Assembly (NCBI GenBank): GCA_021229015.1
Contig: CM037781.1
Coordinates: forward strand, 67,352,345 to 67,416,344
Direction: 5' to 3'
From: Solen grandis
Taxonomy: Eukaryota; Mollusca; Bivalvia; Adapedonta; Solenidae
Length of the DNA: 64,000 nt
Shown: positions 63,601 through 64,000 of the stretch, piece by piece
How the letters are laid out: each line of letters starts with the position of its first letter
Numbering within the stretch: position 1 is the first letter of the stretch
Made by a program: the position numbers and the translations under genes
The notes under the pieces: generated by a model
Told to the model about the DNA's origin: nothing
The model's input: the letters and a program-made list of their open reading frames with translations, nothing else
The model's database searches: none

Positions 63601-63774
63601 CGATGCAAGTTGCTGGGTCAGCATGGATTGGGACGGATCCTCGAGCAGACAAGATATCGTTTGTTCTTATTGTCGCATTGACACTGTCATCCAACACACA
63701 CGACGATTGTAATGTCGTAATCTCGTCTGTGCTTAGACCATGGTGGAACAGCCCAAAGCCTGAGAACTTTATGT
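50310..63774 (-). CDS. LamG/EGF/TSP1/Sushi modular type I membrane receptor (C-terminal part, 16 exons)
   Basis: The exons listed below join in frame to ~933 residues plus stop; the 5' end lies beyond the window. Order: end of a laminin-G-like domain; [EGF-EGF, TSP1] four times; Sushi; a ~150-residue linker with a furin-type RTKR; ephrin-receptor-like cysteine-rich module; 11-residue juxtamembrane exon; membrane helix; short tail. All internal exons up to the membrane exon are phase 1-1 and divisible by three. The ectodomain is suited to adhesion or ligand binding at the cell surface; EGF, TSP1 and Sushi modules are common in matrix and immune-recognition proteins. All four TSP1 modules keep WxxW-type tryptophans and C-x-x-S-C-x-x-G, the C-mannose and O-fucose sites. 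No frameshift or stop is seen. The architecture recalls SVEP1-like proteins, but the alternation is unlike any I can name. An exon I overlooked cannot be excluded. Confidence 0.88.
50891..50987 (-). CDS. Receptor exon: transmembrane helix
   Basis: Acceptor TTGATTCCACCAG, donor GTAAGTGG, phase 1-2. [19 protein letters not shown] then [11 protein letters not shown] gives ~24 hydrophobic residues and a basic stop-transfer end, so a single-pass type I membrane protein with the EGF/TSP1 part outside. Confidence 0.9.
51197..51229 (-). CDS. Receptor exon: 33-bp juxtamembrane microexon
   Basis: Acceptor TATATATTTCAG, donor GTACTATT, phase 1-1. Encodes [10 protein letters not shown] plus split codons. 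Being in frame either way, it could be skipped without harm to the protein, so alternative splicing is possible. Placed by phase, splice sites and position; shortness lowers certainty. Confidence 0.7.
51556..51717 (-). CDS. Receptor exon: ephrin-receptor-like cysteine-rich (GCC2/GCC3) module
   Basis: Acceptor TGTGTATTTCAG, donor GTCTTTAA, phase 1-1, 54 codons. [15 protein letters not shown], then [20 protein letters not shown], ending GSWNSSDC. This is the C-x-P-G-T-Y-x(n)-C-x-x-C-P-x-G-T-Y-Q pattern of ephrin-receptor-like modules, which often sit close to a membrane. Confidence 0.9.
51809..51890 (+). mobile_element. tRNA-like sequence, head of a SINE
   Basis: 82 nt with complementary ends (GGTAT and ATACC), TAGCTGAATTTGTAGAG (A-box-like) and GTGGGTTCGACCTC (B box). 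The stems are imperfect and it runs on into non-tRNA sequence, so a SINE head or tRNA pseudogene is likelier than a working tRNA. It lies in a receptor intron. Confidence 0.6.
52480..52670. mobile_element. SINE of the 37-kb type
   Basis: tatttatttacgtcgatagg, cgagttct and ccagtactctgcgtctggga match 37,217-37,365, including the gttcgaaccca B box. Intronic to the receptor gene. Confidence 0.65.
52957..54451. mobile_element. DNA transposon remnant with 19-bp inverted ends and a MADF-like fragment
   Basis: ACCAGACTGGCATCCTTAC (52,957-52,975) pairs with GTAAGGACGCCAGTCTGGT (54,433-54,451) at 18 of 19 positions. On the minus strand at 53,738-53,836, [17 protein letters not shown] then [16 protein letters not shown] looks like a MADF/Myb-like DNA-binding domain, as in the second protein of Harbinger elements. 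No transposase was seen. Sequence with many aacgcc and gatcgc words and a 3' retroelement end (53,177) is mixed in. It lies in a receptor intron. Confidence 0.6.
53060..53272 (+). repeat. 3' end of a dispersed retroelement-like repeat, copy 2
   Basis: Partner of 7,660-7,905: about 90 bp from 53,177 with two differences, ending TGAATAAAACTTTC. Nested inside the inverted-end element. Confidence 0.6.
54599..54790 (-). CDS. Receptor exon: linker region b
   Basis: Acceptor TCTTTCCTCAAG, donor GTAAGTTT, phase 1-1, 64 codons. Reads [16 protein letters not shown], an acidic turn (LEDDISDG), GVTYSVDT, two NAT glycosylation sites, and [14 protein letters not shown], which leads into the cysteine-rich module. 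Confidence 0.85.
54973..55255. mobile_element. Hairpin MITE, copy 2
   Basis: Diverged copy of 17,120-17,490, with tgttatttgtcc paired to gggcaaataaca around a GC-rich core. It ends just before the receptor exon at 55,297. Confidence 0.6.
55297..55551 (-). CDS. Receptor exon: linker region a, with furin-like site
   Basis: Acceptor ATATGTTTAACAG, donor GTCTGTAT, phase 1-1, 85 codons. Contains [14 protein letters not shown], a [10 protein letters not shown] pair and [23 protein letters not shown] followed by Gln fits a furin-type R-x-K-R site. The alternating hydrophobic strand after it suggests a beta-rich domain shared with the next exon. I recognise no named family. Confidence 0.82.
55575..55730. 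mobile_element. Small MITE, inverted relative of 38.9 kb
   Basis: AGTCAACTCTCTTTACAACA at its left and repeated gctgttataaag / tgctgctataaa words match the reverse complement of 38,913-39,088. Right end unclear. Starts 23 bp outside receptor exon 55,297-55,551. Confidence 0.55.
56443..56640 (-). CDS. Receptor exon: Sushi (CCP) domain
   Basis: Acceptor GTGTCTTATTTAG, donor GTGAGTCT, phase 1-1, 66 codons. [15 protein letters not shown], then [17 protein letters not shown], then YQCGP, a tryptophan and LPSC. The six cysteines follow the selectin-type variant of the complement-control module. Confidence 0.88.
57392..57553 (-). CDS. Receptor exon: TSP1 domain 4
   Basis: Acceptor TTGTCATTTAACAG, donor GTATGTAA, phase 1-1, 54 codons. 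[17 protein letters not shown] then [16 protein letters not shown] and TCNVEACP: canonical TSP1 with both modification motifs. Confidence 0.93.
57645..57674. repeat. (AT)n microsatellite
   Basis: About 15 AT repeats in a receptor intron. Confidence 0.95.
57990..58217 (-). CDS. Receptor exon: EGF-like pair 4
   Basis: Acceptor TTTTTTTTTACAG, donor GTTAGAGT, phase 1-1, 76 codons. Modules [14 protein letters not shown] to GPLC and [14 protein letters not shown] to GGSC, six cysteines each. A 126-codon frame on the plus strand across this exon is a shadow. Confidence 0.92.
59194..59361 (-). CDS. Receptor exon: TSP1 domain 3
   Basis: Acceptor AATCAATTTGAAG, donor GTAATTGG, phase 1-1, 56 codons. 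[20 protein letters not shown] then RERSRQCN and ETNQCSNDC: canonical tryptophans, cysteines and fucosylation motif. Confidence 0.93.
59593..59817 (-). CDS. Receptor exon: EGF-like pair 3
   Basis: Acceptor TATTTTGTAG, donor GTGGGTTA, phase 1-1, 75 codons. Modules [13 protein letters not shown] to GVTC and [13 protein letters not shown] to GAMC, six cysteines each. The frame needs the acceptor at 59,818; the alternative AG two bases downstream would break it. Confidence 0.92.
60244..60516 (-). other. Unrecognised 90-codon frame in a receptor intron
   Basis: Reads [20 protein letters not shown] and later [19 protein letters not shown]. The composition is more protein-like than the surroundings and may be a transposon scrap. 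It lacks phase-1 splice sites in frame with the receptor, so it is not taken as a receptor exon. Confidence 0.25.
60538..60693 (-). CDS. Receptor exon: TSP1 domain 2
   Basis: Acceptor CATATTTTAG, donor GTATATCA, phase 1-1, 52 codons. Reads [16 protein letters not shown], then [19 protein letters not shown] and NSEPC. Tryptophan pair, six cysteines and the C-S-A-S-C-x-x-G motif are present; it is slightly shorter than its siblings. It has no internal ATG, which makes it easy to miss. Confidence 0.9.
60998..61225 (-). CDS. Receptor exon: EGF-like pair 2
   Basis: Acceptor TGATCATTCTAG, donor GTATAGTT, phase 1-1, 76 codons. Modules [14 protein letters not shown] to GKNCE and [14 protein letters not shown] to GKHCE, each with six cysteines. 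The Asp-Val-Asn start is only partly like a calcium-binding EGF. Confidence 0.93.
61523..61693 (-). CDS. Receptor exon: TSP1 domain 1
   Basis: Acceptor ATACTCATAG, donor GTAATGCT, phase 1-1, 57 codons. [19 protein letters not shown] then RQRQRTCN: three spaced tryptophans, six cysteines and the C-S-T-S-C-x-x-G fucosylation motif. Confidence 0.93.
61933..62154 (-). CDS. Receptor exon: EGF-like pair 1
   Basis: Acceptor CTTTTTATCAG, donor GTAAGGAA, phase 1-1, 74 codons. Two six-cysteine EGF-like modules: [14 protein letters not shown] to GTNCE, and [14 protein letters not shown] to GDFC. The second has a shortened third loop. Confidence 0.92.
62520..62880 (+). pseudogene. LINE ORF2 C-terminal fragment
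   Basis: Reads [20 protein letters not shown], then [15 protein letters not shown] and DVADEFHYL, then a stop. C-x-x-C with a downstream E-F-H-Y is the C-terminal zinc-binding region of many LINE reverse-transcriptase proteins. Only this end remains, antisense to the receptor gene, in its intron. Confidence 0.72.
62885..63600. other. Receptor intron, no recognised feature but a (TC)n tract
   Basis: (TC)n at 63,391-63,412. I looked for an additional phase-1 exon between the laminin-G end and EGF pair 1 and saw none. Confidence 0.4.
63601..63774 (-). CDS. Receptor exon: end of laminin-G/pentraxin-like domain
   Basis: Acceptor CTTTCCCTACCAG, donor GTATTTTT, phase 1-1, 58 codons. [20 protein letters not shown] is the closing strand, helix and cysteine of a concanavalin-like laminin-G fold (Laminin_G_3/pentraxin group). 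The rest is a linker ([15 protein letters not shown]). The start of the domain is beyond the window. Confidence 0.75.
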
Positions 63775-64000
63775 CTGGTAGGGAAAGGATAAGGGAATTT
63801 AAAATGTTACGAACACTTTTATCAATATGCATGCTATTTCCTCACATTTTTTACCCTTTCCCTTATATTATAAAACTTTTTTAATGTATTTAAAACTGTT
63901 CACTGTGGTTTGCTTTTTGAAACATTTAGAATCGAAATAAATCTTCCCTGATTTTTTTTCTGTTGTTAACACTAACATAAAAATTTTTCTTTAAATATTA

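Overview
This is animal genomic DNA: AT-rich, intron-rich and dense in transposon remnants, with a 100-bp run of N. Bivalve mollusc is my best guess. The reasons are tRNA-derived SINEs, inverted-repeat-bounded elements with arrays of about 150-170 bp resembling those common in bivalves, and a large extracellular-matrix-type receptor. No species is claimed, and no bacterial-style operon, CRISPR array, rRNA or functional tRNA is seen.

The clearest host gene fills the right end (50,310 to beyond 63,774, minus strand). Sixteen exons could be placed by reading frame, cysteine pattern and splice sites. They encode the C-terminal ~930 residues of a type I membrane protein: end of a laminin-G-like domain, four repeats of [two EGF-like domains + one thrombospondin type 1 domain], a selectin-type Sushi domain, a linker with a furin-like site, an ephrin-receptor-like cysteine-rich domain, one membrane helix and a ~45-residue tail with stop codon. 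All boundaries up to the membrane exon are phase 1, the pattern expected from exon shuffling. The N-terminus lies past the right edge.

Region by region: 1-2.5 kb, AT-rich and unrecognised. 3-7 kb, an ISL2EU-like DNA transposon with a long transposase ORF (+) and a decayed YqaJ-nuclease gene (-) whose exons flank it. 8-18 kb, SINE pieces, a 30-bp tandem repeat and dispersed repeats. 19-28 kb, a patchwork of a plus-strand L1/Tx1-like LINE and a minus-strand Jockey-like LINE, broken by foldback and tandem-array elements and a SINE tail. 28.9-38 kb, a terminal-inverted-repeat MITE, two SINEs with target-site duplications, a threefold long repeat and two weak exon candidates. 39-45 kb, two inverted arrays of hairpin-forming units sharing one terminus, around a 3.7-kb spacer with a candidate secreted-protein exon, then a third array. 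45.8-49.6 kb, a LINE split by one tandem-array element, followed by a second such element with a perfect 13-bp terminal inverted repeat. 50-64 kb, the receptor gene with transposon fragments in its introns.

Most of the window is therefore transposon history around one real host gene. The least ordinary structures are the inverted hairpin arrays, the alternating EGF/TSP1 receptor, and the transposase lying antisense between exons of its partner nuclease gene. All domain names come from reading motifs by eye; no database search was possible.
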